Assembly: GCA_017983615.1 (NCBI GenBank)
Contig: JAGOBB010000001.1
Location: 682,001-746,000 of the forward strand
Length of the DNA: 64,000 bases
DNA from: Azonexus sp.
GTDB taxonomy: Bacteria > Pseudomonadota > Gammaproteobacteria > Burkholderiales > Rhodocyclaceae
Direction: 5' to 3'
The notes beneath the pieces are model-generated. The model was not told the DNA's origin. It saw only the letters and a list, made by a program, of their open reading frames with translations, and searched no databases. This document shows positions 22,812 to 33,183 of the stretch, piece after piece. The position numbers were made by a program, and so were the translations under genes. Position 1 is the first letter of the stretch. The number at the start of each line of letters is the position of its first letter.

Positions 22812-23180
22812 ATGATTCAGATGCAGACGACACTGGATGTCGCCGATAACACCGGCGCACGTTCAGTAATGTGTATCAAAGTGCTGGGTGGATCCAGGCG
22901 CCGTTATGCGGGCATTGGTGACATCATCAAGGTCAGTATCAAGGATGCTGCGCCGCGCGGTCGGGTCAAAAAGGGTGATGTCTATAACGCCGTGGTGGTT
23001 CGTACCGCCAAGGGTGTTCGTCGTCCGGATGGTTCGCTGGTGCGCTTTGATGGCAATGCCGCAGTCCTTCTCAACAACAAGCTCGAGCCGATCGGCACGC
23101 GCATCTTTGGCCCGGTGACTCGCGAACTGCGTACCGAGCGCTTCATGAAGATCGTGTCCTTGGCTCCGGAAGTGCTGTAA
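22812..23180 (+). CDS. rplN: 50S ribosomal protein L14
   Basis: L14 contacts the 30S subunit in bridges B5 and B8. The 122 residues begin [20 protein letters not shown] and end with the usual [12 protein letters not shown]. It opens the spc string, preceded by the TATAAT hairpin and a leader of about 95 bases with TTGGAG before the ATG. rplX follows after seven bases. Confidence 0.98.
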   Translation: MIQMQTTLDVADNTGARSVMCIKVLGGSRRRYAGIGDIIKVSIKDAAPRGRVKKGDVYNAVVVRTAKGVRRPDGSLVRFDGNAAVLLNNKLEPIGTRIFGPVTRELRTERFMKIVSLAPEVL

Positions 23181-23187
23181 GGAACGG

Positions 23188-23508
23188 ATGATGGAAAAAA
23201 TTCGCAAGGGCGACGAAATCGTTGTCATTACTGGTAAAGACAAGGGCAAACGCGGCACCGTGCTGCGCCGTGTCGATGATGAGCATGTGCTTGTCGAGGG
23301 TGTCAATCGTGCTAAGAAGCACGTTAAGCCGAACCCGATCAAGGGTGTGGCTGGTGGCATCGTGGACAAGGACATGCCTATCCATATCTCCAATGTTGCG
23401 CTGTTCAATCCGGCGACCAAGAAGGCTGACCGTGTCGGCATCAAGGCGCTTGAGGATGGCCGCAAGGTTCGCGTGTTCAAGTCGAACGGCGAACTGGTAA
23501 ACGCATAA
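23188..23508 (+). CDS. rplX: 50S ribosomal protein L24
   Basis: L24 starts 50S assembly by binding the 5' part of 23S rRNA. The product has 106 residues ([23 protein letters not shown]) with the KOW motif at about residues 10-35. Two ATG codons stand in tandem at 23188 and 23191, so the true first residue may be the second Met. The spacing to rplN is seven bases. Confidence 0.96.
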   Translation: MMEKIRKGDEIVVITGKDKGKRGTVLRRVDDEHVLVEGVNRAKKHVKPNPIKGVAGGIVDKDMPIHISNVALFNPATKKADRVGIKALEDGRKVRVFKSNGELVNA

Positions 23509-23517
23509 GGGGTGGTC

Positions 23518-24057
23518 ATGGCGCGTTTGCAGCAGTTTTACAAGGACACCGTTGTTGCTGATTTGAGCAAGCAGTTCGGTTACAAGTCCGTAATGGAAGT
23601 TCCGCGTATCACCAAGATCACTCTGAATATGGGTGTCGGTGAGGCGGTTGCTGATAAGAAGGTTCTGGAAAACGCCGTCGGCGACATGCAGAAGATTGCG
23701 GGTCAAAAGCCGGTGACGACCAAGGCCCGTAAGTCTATTGCGGGCTTCAAGATTCGTGACGGTTATCCGATCGGTTGCATGGTCACTCTCCGTGGTCCGC
23801 GCATGTTCGAATTCCTGGATCGTCTGGTGACTATCGCCCTGCCGCGTGTTCGCGACTTCCGCGGTATCTCCGGCAAGGGTTTTGACGGCCAGGGCAATTA
23901 CAACATGGGCGTCAAAGAACAGATCATTTTCCCGGAAATCGAGTACGACAAGATCGATGCTCTGCGGGGTATGAACATCAGCATCACCACGACCGCGAAG
24001 ACCGATGCAGAAGCCAAGGCTCTGCTGACCGCCTTCAAGTTCCCGTTCAAGAATTGA
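23518..24057 (+). CDS. rplE: 50S ribosomal protein L5
   Basis: L5 binds 5S rRNA and forms bridge B1b. The ATG at 23518 ([16 protein letters not shown]) gives 179 residues, the usual length, and has an AAGGGG site just upstream; an in-frame GTG at 23512 overlaps that site and is not used. The conserved [15 protein letters not shown] and GRGNYNMGV-like ([12 protein letters not shown]) segments are present. Confidence 0.96.
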   Translation: MARLQQFYKDTVVADLSKQFGYKSVMEVPRITKITLNMGVGEAVADKKVLENAVGDMQKIAGQKPVTTKARKSIAGFKIRDGYPIGCMVTLRGPRMFEFLDRLVTIALPRVRDFRGISGKGFDGQGNYNMGVKEQIIFPEIEYDKIDALRGMNISITTTAKTDAEAKALLTAFKFPFKN

Positions 24058-24064
24058 GGCAATC

Positions 24065-24370
24065 ATGGCAAAACTTGCTCTGATCAACCGTGAAGAGAAG
24101 CGCCGCAAGCTGGTGGCTCAGTACGCAAAAAAGCGTGCTGCCCTGGAGGCGATCATCAATAACGTGAGCCTGTCTGACGAGGAGCGTTATGAAGCCCGTC
24201 TGAAGATGCAGGCCCTGCCGCGTAACTCCAGCCCGTCACGTCTGCGCAATCGCTGCCAGCTGACTGGCCGTCCGCGTGGTGTTTTCCGTAAATTCGGTCT
24301 GTGCCGTAACAAGATTCGTGAGCTTGCCTTCAATGGCGAGATCCCGGGCATTGTTAAAGCCAGCTGGTAA
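24065..24370 (+). CDS. rpsN: 30S ribosomal protein S14
   Basis: S14 is a late 30S head protein. The 101-residue product is the long, zinc-independent form: it lacks the paired CxxC motifs of the short form and carries the conserved [20 protein letters not shown] segment near residues 60-80. It lies between L5 and S8 as in the standard spc order. Confidence 0.98.
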   Translation: MAKLALINREEKRRKLVAQYAKKRAALEAIINNVSLSDEERYEARLKMQALPRNSSPSRLRNRCQLTGRPRGVFRKFGLCRNKIRELAFNGEIPGIVKASW

Positions 24371-24385
24371 TCAGGAGATTCAGAA

Positions 24386-24781
24386 ATGGCTATGAGCGAT
24401 CCTATCGCGGACATGCTGACTCGCATCCGCAACGCCCAGCTCGCCGAAAAGGCGTCTGTCTCCATGCCTTCTTCCAAAGTTAAGGTGGCCATCGCCGCCG
24501 TACTCAAGGATGAAGGTTACGTTGAAGATTTTGCTGTCCGTGAGGCTGATGGCAAGGCAACCCTTGATATTGCACTCAAGTATTACGCCGGTCGTCCGGT
24601 TATTGAGCGTATCGAACGTGTTTCCAAGCCTGGTCTCCGCATCTACAAGGGCTGCGAAGATATTCCGCGCGTCATGAATGGCCTTGGTGTGGCCATCGTT
24701 TCGACCCCGAAGGGCGTCATGACCGACCGCAAGGCTCGTGCCAGCAAAGTTGGCGGCGAAGTCCTCTGCATCGTGGCGTAA
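24386..24781 (+). CDS. rpsH: 30S ribosomal protein S8
   Basis: S8 binds the central domain of 16S rRNA and in enterics represses spc translation at the rplE start. The 131-residue product begins [18 protein letters not shown]; the second ATG (24392) is a possible alternative start. The C-terminal [20 protein letters not shown] segment is conserved. CAGGAGATT precedes the start. Confidence 0.97.
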   Translation: MAMSDPIADMLTRIRNAQLAEKASVSMPSSKVKVAIAAVLKDEGYVEDFAVREADGKATLDIALKYYAGRPVIERIERVSKPGLRIYKGCEDIPRVMNGLGVAIVSTPKGVMTDRKARASKVGGEVLCIVA

Positions 24782-24795
24782 GGAGCGAAGCAATT

Positions 24796-25326
24796 ATGTC
24801 TCGTATTGGTAAAAATCCCGTAGTACTGCCGGCCGGTGTTGAAGTCACCGTCGGTGAGCAGATCGTCGTCAAGGGGCCGCTTGGCTCCTTGAAGGCTGCT
24901 GCTCACCCGGCGGTCAATGTCGTCGTTGAAGGCCAGAACGTCGTCGTTTCCAAGGTTGTTGGCGCCGCGAATGCAGCAGCCATGTGGGGCACGATGCGTG
25001 CCAACCTCAGTAACATGGTTACCGGCGTTTCCAAGGGCTTCGAGCGCAAGCTGCAGTTGGTTGGCGTTGGCTATCGTGCCCAGGCTCAGGGTGACACCCT
25101 GAATCTGTCTCTGGGTTTTTCTCACCCGGTGGCGCACAAGATGCCAGTAGGTGTGAAAGTTGAGTGCCCGACCCAGACCGAAATTCTGATCAAGGGTTCG
25201 GATAAACAGCAAGTCGGTCAGGTTGCCGCCGAGATTCGTGCATATCGTAAGCCGGAGCCCTACAAGGGCAAGGGCGTTCGTTATGCCGATGAAGTGGTGG
25301 TTATCAAGGAAACCAAGAAGAAGTAA
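24796..25326 (+). CDS. rplF: 50S ribosomal protein L6
   Basis: L6 lies near the factor-binding site at the base of the L12 stalk. The 176 residues begin [17 protein letters not shown] and hold two repeats of the same fold. The C-terminal conserved [18 protein letters not shown] segment is complete. AAGGAG precedes the start by a little more than usual spacing. rplR follows after nine bases. Confidence 0.98.
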   Translation: MSRIGKNPVVLPAGVEVTVGEQIVVKGPLGSLKAAAHPAVNVVVEGQNVVVSKVVGAANAAAMWGTMRANLSNMVTGVSKGFERKLQLVGVGYRAQAQGDTLNLSLGFSHPVAHKMPVGVKVECPTQTEILIKGSDKQQVGQVAAEIRAYRKPEPYKGKGVRYADEVVVIKETKKK

Positions 25327-25335
25327 GGGTGGCAT

Positions 25336-25692
25336 ATGTTTAACAGGAAAGAAGCGCGTCTGCGCCGTGCCCGCAAAACCCGGGCCAAAATCGCCGAGCT
25401 CAAAGCTGTGCGCCTGTGCGTTAACCGCACGAATTGCCACATTTACGCCCAGATCATTTCGCCCTGCGGCGGCAAGGTTCTGGCTTCGGCTTCCACGCTG
25501 GAAACGGGGGTTCGTGGTGAACTCCCGAACGGCGGTAACAAGGCTGCTGCCACCACTGTTGGCAAGTTGATCGCCGAGCGCGCCAAGGCCGCAGGCATTG
25601 AACAGGTGGCTTTTGATCGCTCCGGTCTTCAGTACCACGGTCGTGTTCAGGCGCTGGCGGAAGCCGCGCGTGAAGCCGGTCTGAAGTTCTGA
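25336..25692 (+). CDS. rplR: 50S ribosomal protein L18
   Basis: L18 carries 5S rRNA into the 50S subunit. The 118 residues begin [19 protein letters not shown] with the basic N terminus that contacts 5S rRNA, and end with the conserved [20 protein letters not shown] segment. It stands in the usual L6-L18-S5 order, with rpsE 26 bases downstream. Confidence 0.98.
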   Translation: MFNRKEARLRRARKTRAKIAELKAVRLCVNRTNCHIYAQIISPCGGKVLASASTLETGVRGELPNGGNKAAATTVGKLIAERAKAAGIEQVAFDRSGLQYHGRVQALAEAAREAGLKF

Positions 25693-25718
25693 TCGTCGCG
25701 AAAGGACAAGGTTAGAAA

Positions 25719-26246
25719 ATGGCTAAACCTGAAAGAAACAAGAAGCCGCAACAGGCTGAAGAGCGCGACGACGGCATGCGTGAAAAGATGGTTGCGGTCA
25801 ACCGCGTCACCAAAGTGGTGAAGGGCGGTCGCATCCTCGGCTTCGCGGCATTGACCGTGGTTGGTGATGGCGACGGCGGTATCGGCATGGGCAAGGGCAA
25901 GTCCCGCGAAGTGCCAGTTGCTGCCCAAAAGGCAATGGAAGAGGCGCGTCGCAAGATGGCCAAGGTCAGCCTGAAGAACGGTACCGTGCATCACACCGTG
26001 ATGGGCCGTCACGGCGCTACCACCGTGATGATCCAGCCGGCACCCGAGGGCACCGGCATCATCGCCGGCGGTGCCATGCGCGCCGTCTTCGAGGTCGTCG
26101 GCGTGACCAACGTGGTGGCCAAGGCTCACGGTTCGACCAATCCCTACAACATCGTGCGTGCCACTATCGACGGTTTGTCGAAGGTCAATACGCCTGCCGA
26201 GATCGCCGCCAAGCGCGGTCTCTCGGTTGAAAAGATCATGGGGTAA
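25719..26246 (+). CDS. rpsE: 30S ribosomal protein S5
   Basis: S5 works with S4 in decoding accuracy and mRNA unwinding. The 175 residues contain the double-stranded RNA-binding-like N-terminal domain ([20 protein letters not shown] loop) and the C-terminal domain with [17 protein letters not shown]. The loop where spectinomycin-resistance changes arise looks normal. rpmD follows after three bases. Confidence 0.98.
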   Translation: MAKPERNKKPQQAEERDDGMREKMVAVNRVTKVVKGGRILGFAALTVVGDGDGGIGMGKGKSREVPVAAQKAMEEARRKMAKVSLKNGTVHHTVMGRHGATTVMIQPAPEGTGIIAGGAMRAVFEVVGVTNVVAKAHGSTNPYNIVRATIDGLSKVNTPAEIAAKRGLSVEKIMG

Positions 26247-26249
26247 GTC

Positions 26250-26432
26250 ATGGCTGACAAGAAAATCAAAGTGACGCTCGTCAAGAGCATCATCGGCACT
26301 AAGCAGGATCACCGCGCCACCGTGCGTGGCTTGGGCCTGCGCAAGCTGAACAGCTCCGCGGAGCTGCTGGATACGCCGGCAGTCCGCGGCATGATCCAGA
26401 AGGTTCAGTATCTCGTTAAGGTTGAGGGTTAA
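26250..26432 (+). CDS. rpmD: 50S ribosomal protein L30
   Basis: L30 is a small 50S protein, absent from some lineages. The 60 residues show the typical [20 protein letters not shown] opening and the [20 protein letters not shown] segment. It lies between S5 and L15 with three-base spacers on each side, so these genes are tightly packed and probably co-translated. Confidence 0.97.
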   Translation: MADKKIKVTLVKSIIGTKQDHRATVRGLGLRKLNSSAELLDTPAVRGMIQKVQYLVKVEG

Positions 26433-26435
26433 GCC

Positions 26436-26870
26436 ATGCGTCTGAATACCATCAAACCGGGTGAAGGTTCCAAGAAGGCAGCCAAGCGTGTTGGCCGCGG
26501 TATTGGTTCCGGCCTGGGCAAGACCTGCGGTCGCGGTCACAAGGGCCAAAAGTCCCGCTCCGGCGGCTTCCACAAGGTTGGCTTCGAGGGCGGTCAAATG
26601 CCGCTGCAACGCCGCTTGCCGAAGCGAGGTTTCAACTCACTGACCCGTGCTCGCAACTACGAAGTTCGCTTGACCGATCTGGACCGTCTGCCGGTCGACG
26701 AAATCGATCTGCTTGCTCTGCAGGCGGCCGGTATCGTTCCGGGTGATGCGCTTTCGGCCAAGGTAATTCTTTCCGGTGCAATCAGCCGCAAAATTGCCCT
26801 GAAGGGTGTTGGCGCGACCAAGGGTGCCAAGGCTGCCATTGAGGCTGCCGGTGGTTCGGTCGCCGAGTAA
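26436..26870 (+). CDS. rplO: 50S ribosomal protein L15
   Basis: L15 joins late in 50S assembly. The 144 residues begin [20 protein letters not shown] and have the long Gly/Lys/Arg-rich N-terminal extension ([19 protein letters not shown]) that threads into 23S rRNA, followed by a globular C-terminal domain. secY follows 20 bases after the stop. Confidence 0.98.
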   Translation: MRLNTIKPGEGSKKAAKRVGRGIGSGLGKTCGRGHKGQKSRSGGFHKVGFEGGQMPLQRRLPKRGFNSLTRARNYEVRLTDLDRLPVDEIDLLALQAAGIVPGDALSAKVILSGAISRKIALKGVGATKGAKAAIEAAGGSVAE

Positions 26871-26890
26871 AGCAGGGAAAGGTTAGAACG

Positions 26891-28213
26891 TTGGCAGCAA
26901 ATCCCAATACCGTTGGCAAGGGTGGCAAGTTCGGCGATCTGAAGCGCCGGCTTTGGTTCCTGCTTGGCGCACTGGTTGTGTACCGTATCGGTGCTCACAT
27001 CCCGGTGCCCGGGATTGATCCCAACGTTCTGGCCGATCTTTTCAATTCGCAACAAGGCGGCATCCTGGGCATGTTCAACATGTTCTCGGGCGGAGCTTTG
27101 TCGCGATTCACGATATTTGCATTGGGAATCATGCCGTATATCTCGGCATCGATCATCATGCAGTTGATGAGTGTTGCCAGTCCACAGCTTGAGGCTCTCA
27201 AGAAAGAGGGCGAGGCTGGTCGCCGCAAGATTACCCAGTACACGCGCTACGGCACCGTGATTCTCGCCCTGTTTCAGGGGGTGGGAATTGCTGTGGCCTT
27301 GGAGGCGCAGGCTGGATTGGTCAATGATCCTGGCTTCATGTTCCGTCTGACGACGGTTTCTACGTTGCTGACCGGAACCATGTTCCTGATGTGGCTAGGT
27401 GAGCAAATTACCGAGCGCGGCCTTGGTAACGGAATATCTATCATTATTTTTGCCGGCATTGCAGCTGGTTTGCCGAACGCTATCGGTGGCTTGCTCGAAC
27501 TGGTACGAACCGGGGCGATGCATCCACTGACGGCGCTTATTATCTGCGTACTCGTTGTTCTGGTTACTGCATTCGTTGTTTTCGTCGAACGCGGTCAACG
27601 CAAGATTCTAGTCAATTATGCCAAGCGCCAGGTTGGCAACAAAATTTACGGCGGTCAGAGCTCTCACCTGCCACTGAAGCTGAACATGTCTGGTGTTATT
27701 CCGCCGATTTTCGCTTCATCCATCATACTGTTCCCCGCTACGATTGCCGGCTGGTTCGGAGCAACCGAGTCGATGCGATGGCTCAAGGATGTTGCATCGA
27801 CACTGTCGCCCGGTCAGCCGATCTACGTAATGTTGTACGCTGGCGCTATCATCTTCTTCTGCTTCTTCTATACGGCCCTTGTGTTCAATTCCAAGGAGAC
27901 AGCTGACAACCTCAAGAAGAGCGGCGCTTTTGTGCCCGGCATTCGGCCGGGTGAACAAACCGCGCGTTACATCGACAAGATTCTGATGCGGCTGACCCTG
28001 ATTGGCGCTGCCTACATTACCGTTGTTTGTCTATTGCCGGAATTTTTGATTCTGAAGTGGAACGTGCCGTTCTACTTCGGCGGAACTTCGCTGTTGATCA
28101 TCGTGGTCGTGACCATGGACTTCATGTCCCAGGTTCAGGCCTATGTGATGTCGCACCAATACGAAAGCCTGCTGAAGAAAGCAAACTTCAAAGGCGCACC
28201 GATGATCAAGTAG
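26891..28213 (+). CDS. secY: Preprotein translocase subunit SecY
   Basis: SecY is the channel of the Sec translocon; it works with SecE, encoded at 1068-1421. The 440 residues contain about ten membrane segments, the plug region early ([18 protein letters not shown]) and the cytosolic loop [19 protein letters not shown]. The start is TTG at 26891 (protein [12 protein letters not shown]), with AGGGAAAGG upstream; a rare start may limit output relative to ribosomal proteins. infA follows after nine bases. Confidence 0.97.
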   Translation: MAANPNTVGKGGKFGDLKRRLWFLLGALVVYRIGAHIPVPGIDPNVLADLFNSQQGGILGMFNMFSGGALSRFTIFALGIMPYISASIIMQLMSVASPQLEALKKEGEAGRRKITQYTRYGTVILALFQGVGIAVALEAQAGLVNDPGFMFRLTTVSTLLTGTMFLMWLGEQITERGLGNGISIIIFAGIAAGLPNAIGGLLELVRTGAMHPLTALIICVLVVLVTAFVVFVERGQRKILVNYAKRQVGNKIYGGQSSHLPLKLNMSGVIPPIFASSIILFPATIAGWFGATESMRWLKDVASTLSPGQPIYVMLYAGAIIFFCFFYTALVFNSKETADNLKKSGAFVPGIRPGEQTARYIDKILMRLTLIGAAYITVVCLLPEFLILKWNVPFYFGGTSLLIIVVVTMDFMSQVQAYVMSHQYESLLKKANFKGAPMIK

Positions 28214-28222
28214 TAATCAGCC

Positions 28223-28441
28223 ATGGCAAAAGAAGATTACATTGAGATGCAAGGGGAGGTCGTCGAAAACCTCCCAAATGCGACCTTCAAGGTCAAACTG
28301 GAAAACGGCCATATCGTGCATGGGTTCATTTCCGGAAAGATGCGCATGCATTACATCCGCATCCTTCCCGGTGACAAAGTGACTGTGCAATTGACGCCAT
28401 ATGATTTAAGCAAGGCCCGGATCGTCTTCCGGGCCAAGTAA
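28223..28441 (+). CDS. infA: Translation initiation factor IF-1
   Basis: IF-1 occupies the A site of the 30S subunit during initiation. The 72-residue OB-fold protein begins [19 protein letters not shown], with the usual length and the conserved [15 protein letters not shown] core. Its position between secY and rpmJ is found in many betaproteobacteria but not in E. coli, where infA lies elsewhere. The betaproteobacterial reading of the window leans partly on this. Confidence 0.98.
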   Translation: MAKEDYIEMQGEVVENLPNATFKVKLENGHIVHGFISGKMRMHYIRILPGDKVTVQLTPYDLSKARIVFRAK

Positions 28442-28516
28442 AAAGTTCTCTACGCAATAAACCGCAGGGCAAGGAAACACGGCTGCTTCCAAGCTCTCGC
28501 AGACGAGGAGTGAAAC

Positions 28517-28630
28517 ATGAAAGTCCAACCTTCAGTGAAGCGGATCTGCCGCAACTGCAAAGTTATCCGCCGCAAAGGTGTCGTGCGCATCATTTGCAAG
28601 GATCCGCGTCACAAACAGCGCCAGGGCTAA
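28517..28630 (+). CDS. rpmJ: 50S ribosomal protein L36
   Basis: This 37-residue protein ([20 protein letters not shown] at its start) is the zinc-ribbon L36, with cysteines at 11, 14 and 27 and a histidine at 32, the four zinc ligands of the C+ form. GAGGAG precedes the ATG. The zinc-containing form suggests that a zinc-free paralogue, if any, lies elsewhere. The order infA-rpmJ-rpsM is conserved. Confidence 0.97.
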   Translation: MKVQPSVKRICRNCKVIRRKGVVRIICKDPRHKQRQG

Positions 28631-28681
28631 CCCCCTGTCGTGTCCGGCATTCGCTAATTTTCGAAATATTGGAGTGATTCA

Positions 28682-29044
28682 ATGGCCCGTATTGCAGGGG
28701 TAAACATTCCGAACCATCAGCATGCAGAAATCGCCCTGACGGCGATTTTCGGCATCGGCCGTACCCGCGCACAGAAGATCTGTGACGCAGCCGGCGTTGG
28801 TCGTAACGTAAAAATGAAAGACCTGTCCGATGCGGACATGGACCGTCTGCGTGACGAAGTGGGCAAGTTCACCGTTGAAGGTGACCTGCGTCGCGAAGTC
28901 ACCATGAACATCAAGCGCCTGATGGACCTCGGTTGCTACCGTGGTCTGCGCCATCGCAAGGGTTTGCCTTGCCGCGGTCAGCGCACCCGTACCAATGCTC
29001 GTACCCGCAAGGGCCCGCGCAAGGCCATCGCTGGCAAGAAGTAA
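28682..29044 (+). CDS. rpsM: 30S ribosomal protein S13
   Basis: S13 sits on top of the 30S head and touches P-site tRNA and the 50S subunit. The 120 residues begin [20 protein letters not shown], include the helix-hairpin-helix [15 protein letters not shown], and end in the basic tail that reaches the P site ([10 protein letters not shown]). It opens the alpha gene string with a TTGGAG site upstream. Confidence 0.98.
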   Translation: MARIAGVNIPNHQHAEIALTAIFGIGRTRAQKICDAAGVGRNVKMKDLSDADMDRLRDEVGKFTVEGDLRREVTMNIKRLMDLGCYRGLRHRKGLPCRGQRTRTNARTRKGPRKAIAGKK

Positions 29045-29056
29045 TAGGGACAGAAC

Positions 29057-29446
29057 ATGGCAAAGACTGCTACCAAAGTTCGCAAAAAGGTCAAGAAGAA
29101 CGTTGCTGAGGGCGTTGCCCACATTCACGCATCGTTCAACAACACCATCATCACCATCACTGACCGCATGGGCAATGCCTTGTCTTGGGCGACTTCCGGC
29201 GGTGCTGGCTTCCGCGGTTCGCGCAAGTCCACTCCGTTTGCTGCTCAGGTGGCTGCCGAAGCTGCTGGCAAGGCTGCTCAGGAATGTGGTGTCAAGAACC
29301 TCGAAGTTCGCATCAAGGGCCCTGGCCCTGGTCGTGAATCTTCTGTCCGCGCGCTCAATGCGCTGGGCATCAAGATTACCGCGATTTCCGACGTGACGCC
29401 GGTGCCGCATAACGGCTGCCGTCCGCCCAAGAAGCGCCGCATCTAA
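29057..29446 (+). CDS. rpsK: 30S ribosomal protein S11
   Basis: S11 lies on the 30S platform near the E-site codon. The 129 residues include the conserved [17 protein letters not shown] segment and the C-terminal [18 protein letters not shown] tail. It follows rpsM by 12 bases and precedes rpsD by 12 bases in the standard alpha order. Confidence 0.98.
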   Translation: MAKTATKVRKKVKKNVAEGVAHIHASFNNTIITITDRMGNALSWATSGGAGFRGSRKSTPFAAQVAAEAAGKAAQECGVKNLEVRIKGPGPGRESSVRALNALGIKITAISDVTPVPHNGCRPPKKRRI

Positions 29447-29458
29447 GGAGAAAGACAA

Positions 29459-30088
29459 GTGGCTCGTAATCTCGATCCGAAATGCCGTCAGTGCCGCCGC
29501 GAAGGCGAAAAGCTGTTCCTGAAGGGCGAAAAGTGCTTTACTGACAAGTGCGCCATTGAGCGTCGTTCCTACGCTCCGGGCCAGCACGGCCAGAAGTCTG
29601 GCGCCCGTCTGTCCGACTATGGTGTCCACCTGCGTGCCAAGCAGAAGATTCGCCGCGTTTATGGCGTTCTTGAAGGTCAGTTCCGCAAAACATTTGCCGA
29701 AGCTGATCGTCGCAAGGGCCAAACTGGCGAAAACCTGTTGCAACTGCTCGAAGCCCGTCTGGACTCCGTCGCATACCGCATGGGCTTCGGCGCTTCGCGC
29801 TCCGAGTCCCGTCAGGTCGTTCGTCACAATGGTGTCCTGGTCAACGGCAAGCGCGTGAACATTCCCTCGTTCATCGTCAAGCCGGGTGATGTTGTCCAGT
29901 TGACTGATCGCGCTCGTGCTTCCCTGCGTTGCAAGGCTGCCCTCGAGGCCGCCGAGTCCCGCGGTTTCCCGGAGTGGATCTCCGTGGATATCAAGGAAGG
30001 CAAGGGCACGTTTAAGGCCATGCCGCAGCGCTCCGAATTGCCGGCGACCCTGAACGAAGGTCTCGTCATCGAACTTTACTCGAAGTAA
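29459..30088 (+). CDS. rpsD: 30S ribosomal protein S4
   Basis: S4 nucleates 30S assembly and, in enterics, represses the alpha operon by binding a pseudoknot near rpsM. The start is GTG at 29459 (MARNLDPKCRQCRREGEKL) with an AAGGAGAAAG site. The 209 residues include an N-terminal Cys cluster (about 9-31) and the S4 RNA-binding domain (SRQVVRHNGVLVNGKRVNIP). rpoA follows after 23 bases. Confidence 0.98.
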   Translation: MARNLDPKCRQCRREGEKLFLKGEKCFTDKCAIERRSYAPGQHGQKSGARLSDYGVHLRAKQKIRRVYGVLEGQFRKTFAEADRRKGQTGENLLQLLEARLDSVAYRMGFGASRSESRQVVRHNGVLVNGKRVNIPSFIVKPGDVVQLTDRARASLRCKAALEAAESRGFPEWISVDIKEGKGTFKAMPQRSELPATLNEGLVIELYSK

Positions 30089-30111
30089 GCACTGAGCAGA
30101 GGATCTAGCCC

Positions 30112-31086
30112 ATGCAAAGCAGTGGACTTCTCAAACCCCGCATTATCGACGTGCAGAGCGTGTCGCCCGTGCAAGCCAAGGTGGTCATGGAGCCGTTTGA
30201 ACGCGGCTATGGCCATACCCTTGGCAATGCACTGCGTCGCATTCTGTTGTCTTCGATGGTCGGCTATGCACCGACCGAAGTCGGCATCGACGGCGTGCTC
30301 CACGAGTACTCCACCGTTGATGGCGTGCAGGAAGATGTTGTCGATATCCTTCTCAATCTGAAGGGTATCGTCTTCAAGTTGCACAACCGTGATGTTGTCA
30401 ATTTGAAGCTGGCCAAGGAGGGCGAAGGTGCCGTTCGTGCTGGTGATATCGAACTTCCGCATGACGTCGAGATCATCAATCCGGAACACGTGATCGCTCA
30501 CCTTTCCCCTGGCGGCAAGCTGTCCATGGAGATCAAGGTCGAGAAAGGTCGCGGCTATGTGCCGGGCAACGTCCGTAATCTGGGCGATGCCAAGACTATC
30601 GGCAAGCTGGTCCTGGACGCTTCGTTCAGCCCGATCCGTCGCGTTGCCTATGCGGTCGAAAGCGCCCGCGTCGAGCAACGTACCGATCTGGACAAGCTGA
30701 TTGTCGATATCGAGACCAACGGTGTTGTCGAGCCGGAAGAGGCCATTCGCTACGCAGCTCGCGTGCTGATGGAACAGCTTTCCGTGTTCGCCGATCTGGA
30801 AGGTACCGCCCCGGTAGCAGAGGCTTCCAAGCCGGCTCAAGTGGATCCGGTTCTTCTCCGCCCGGTAGATGATCTCGAATTGACGGTTCGTTCGGCGAAC
30901 TGCCTGAAGGCCGAGAACATCTACTACATCGGCGATCTGATCCAGCGCACCGAGAATGAGCTTCTCAAGACTCCGAATCTGGGTCGCAAGTCGCTGAATG
31001 AGATCAAGGAAGTGTTGGCCGCGCGCGGCTTGACGCTCGGCATGAAACTGGAAAATTGGCCGCCCGCCGGTCTGGAAAAGGCGTAA
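30112..31086 (+). CDS. rpoA: DNA-directed RNA polymerase subunit alpha
   Basis: The alpha subunit dimerises to start polymerase assembly and contacts UP elements and activators. The 324 residues have the N-terminal dimerisation domain ([19 protein letters not shown]) and, after a linker near residue 240, the C-terminal DNA-binding domain with [17 protein letters not shown] and [14 protein letters not shown]. The length is typical. rplQ follows after 56 bases. Confidence 0.98.
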   Translation: MQSSGLLKPRIIDVQSVSPVQAKVVMEPFERGYGHTLGNALRRILLSSMVGYAPTEVGIDGVLHEYSTVDGVQEDVVDILLNLKGIVFKLHNRDVVNLKLAKEGEGAVRAGDIELPHDVEIINPEHVIAHLSPGGKLSMEIKVEKGRGYVPGNVRNLGDAKTIGKLVLDASFSPIRRVAYAVESARVEQRTDLDKLIVDIETNGVVEPEEAIRYAARVLMEQLSVFADLEGTAPVAEASKPAQVDPVLLRPVDDLELTVRSANCLKAENIYYIGDLIQRTENELLKTPNLGRKSLNEIKEVLAARGLTLGMKLENWPPAGLEKA

Positions 31087-31142
31087 GCCTTTTCCAACCC
31101 GGGTAGTCAAGGGACGCCTGCAGAACATAGAAAGGATTAACC

Positions 31143-31541
31143 ATGCGTCACCGCAATGGACTTCGCAAACTAAACCGTACCAGCAGCCATCGCTTGGCGA
31201 TGCTGCGCAACATGACTGTTTCCCTGCTCAAGCACGAGGCCATCAAGACCACGTTGCCGAAGGCCAAGGAGTTGCGCCGTGTTGTCGAACCTATGATCAC
31301 TCTCGGCAAGAACCCGACGCTGGCTAACAAGCGCCTGGCTTTTGACCGGTTGCGCGACCGCGATATCGTGGTCAAGCTGTTTGCCGAAATCGGACCGCGC
31401 TACGCAACCCGCCCGGGCGGCTACCTTCGCATCCTGAAGTGTGGCTTCCGCGTTGGTGACAATGCGCCGATGGCCTTTGTCGAACTGCTGGATCGTCCGG
31501 AGCCGACCGAGGCTGTGGAAATCGAGGAAGCTGCCGAGTAA
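31143..31541 (+). CDS. rplQ: 50S ribosomal protein L17
   Basis: L17 lies near the tunnel exit. The 132 residues begin [20 protein letters not shown]. The family core is complete by about residue 120, and a short acidic tail ([10 protein letters not shown]) follows. It closes the ribosomal supercluster and is followed 24 bases later by a strong hairpin terminator. The next gene is on the opposite strand. Confidence 0.98.
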   Translation: MRHRNGLRKLNRTSSHRLAMLRNMTVSLLKHEAIKTTLPKAKELRRVVEPMITLGKNPTLANKRLAFDRLRDRDIVVKLFAEIGPRYATRPGGYLRILKCGFRVGDNAPMAFVELLDRPEPTEAVEIEEAAE

Positions 31542-31565
31542 GCAGTTTTACGATTGAGTCATCAA

Positions 31566-31597
31566 GCAAAGGCCGGGAATTCCCGGCCTTTGCTTTT
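31566..31597 (+). terminator. Intrinsic terminator of the ribosomal supercluster
   Basis: A perfect 12-bp stem (31566-31577 with 31582-31593) with loop AATT is followed by TTTT at 31594-31597. It lies between the convergent rplQ and the signalling operon. The stem works on both strands, but the T-run is on the plus strand only. Confidence 0.9.
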
Positions 31598-31627
31598 CCC
31601 ATTACGGAATATTTACGGGATGGTGAA

Positions 31628-33169
31628 TCAGGGGCAGTCGATCAGCATCAGGGAGATGTCGTCGCTGGCGACGCTACCCTCTAGATGTGAGGACAGCGCT
31701 GCTTCGATCCTGGAAAAACGCTCGGCCGGTGACGTATTCGCCGCTGCCGCTATCAGTCGGGTTGTCCCAAACTGTTCGCCCTGCTTGTCGGTCGCTTCGG
31801 GTAGGCCGTCGGAACACAGCATCAATTGATCCTCGCTTTTCCATCGGAAGCAGGAGGGTTGGGCAGTCAGGCTATCGTTGCCGACGATACCAAGGGGCAG
31901 GTTTTCCGAAGGGAAAGTCTGCGATACGCGCCCCCAGCGGTCGAGGAGGAAGGCTTCCGGGGTCCCCCCGACCCAGATTTGGCCTTCTTTGCTGACTTCA
32001 TCCAGACAGATCAGCGTGACAGCGACGAAACGGCCAACGGGCATCGATTCCTTGAGCTGCTCGTTGAGTTCGAGAATAATTTCGCGAACGGTCCCGTTGA
32101 GTTTAGTCATCCGGTAGAACAAGGCAAGGACAGGTAGAACGCTGATGGCTGCCGTCAATCCGTGCCCGGTTGCGTCGGCAAGTAGCGCGTAGAAGGAGCC
32201 TTCGGGTGAGCGAGCCGCGGCAACGATGTCACCGCTGAAATTTTCCGCCGGAATAACCTTGTAACGCAGCCGAGTATCCTGGAGCCCTGTGCGGTGCAAC
32301 TGCTTCTCCATCAGACGGAGGGCGAGCTGTTGTTCAGTCTGCGTCTGGTCGTAATAATCTTGGAGCTGGCGTGCGTTCTCGCGGAGCTTCTGCTCAGTCC
32401 TGCGGCGCTCGGAGATATCGCGGATGACGCCGATGATTATGCGCTGGTTGTCGAGGATGACCTGCGTGATCGCAATGGTTGCCGGGAATCGGTGGCCATC
32501 CTTGTGCAAGGCCTCGAGCTCACGTTCCGCACCCAGGATGCGCGAGGGCTTGTCGGAGGTGTAGTTGTGCACCGAGTCCTCATGCGCATCACGCTGCCCG
32601 ATCGGTATCAGAATGGAAACGTTTTGTCCGACCAACTCGCCGGGCATCCAGCCAAAAATCCGCTCCGTGGATTGATTGACGGAGACGATGTTGCCGTGCT
32701 CGTCGCTGGTCACGATGGCGTCAATGACGTTGTCGGATATGGCCTGGACTCGGCGTAGCGAGTTGATTGATTCCTGCTGCATGGCCAGCGAGCGCTGCAT
32801 CGAGCGCAGCTTGGCTTCGAGAACGACGAAGTTGATCGGCTTGGTCAGATAGTCGTCTGCGCCAGCCTCAAGCCCCTCGACCAGGTTTTCGTCGCGATTC
32901 AGCGCCGAGAGAAAGATGATCGGCTTCCAGCGATCATGGCACATTGCCTTTATTTGTCGTGCCGCCTCGAATCCATCCATGACCGGCATCATGATGTCGA
33001 GCAGGACGAGGTCGGGAGATTCTGTGATGAACTTTTGAACGGCTTCTTCGCCATTTTCAGCCAGGATGACGTCGTGCCCGAGCTTCTTCAGAAATACCTG
33101 AAGGATGTGCAGATTGGTGCGGTTATCATCTACCGCGAGCACCTTCATCTTGTTGTTCTGCGAGGTCAT
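31628..33169 (-). CDS. Receiver-PAS-PP2C phosphatase (SpoIIE/RsbU type)
   Basis: A 513-residue cytosolic protein in three parts. The N-terminal receiver (residues 8-125) has phospho-acceptor Asp58 in LVLLDIMMP and the lysine in LTKP. A PAS domain (about 140-265) follows, then a coiled linker, then a PP2C/SpoIIE Ser/Thr phosphatase domain (about 300-510) with the metal-binding motifs GDIV, ADATGHG, CSDG and SDDIS. Such proteins dephosphorylate STAS anti-anti-sigma proteins when their receiver is phosphorylated. No STAS or sigma gene lies in the window. It is the last gene of the minus-strand operon, 14 bases after the receiver-HATPase gene. Confidence 0.9.
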   Translation of the reverse strand: MTSQNNKMKVLAVDDNRTNLHILQVFLKKLGHDVILAENGEEAVQKFITESPDLVLLDIMMPVMDGFEAARQIKAMCHDRWKPIIFLSALNRDENLVEGLEAGADDYLTKPINFVVLEAKLRSMQRSLAMQQESINSLRRVQAISDNVIDAIVTSDEHGNIVSVNQSTERIFGWMPGELVGQNVSILIPIGQRDAHEDSVHNYTSDKPSRILGAERELEALHKDGHRFPATIAITQVILDNQRIIIGVIRDISERRRTEQKLRENARQLQDYYDQTQTEQQLALRLMEKQLHRTGLQDTRLRYKVIPAENFSGDIVAAARSPEGSFYALLADATGHGLTAAISVLPVLALFYRMTKLNGTVREIILELNEQLKESMPVGRFVAVTLICLDEVSKEGQIWVGGTPEAFLLDRWGRVSQTFPSENLPLGIVGNDSLTAQPSCFRWKSEDQLMLCSDGLPEATDKQGEQFGTTRLIAAAANTSPAERFSRIEAALSSHLEGSVASDDISLMLIDCP

Positions 33170-33183
33170 TGTCGTTCAGCGCT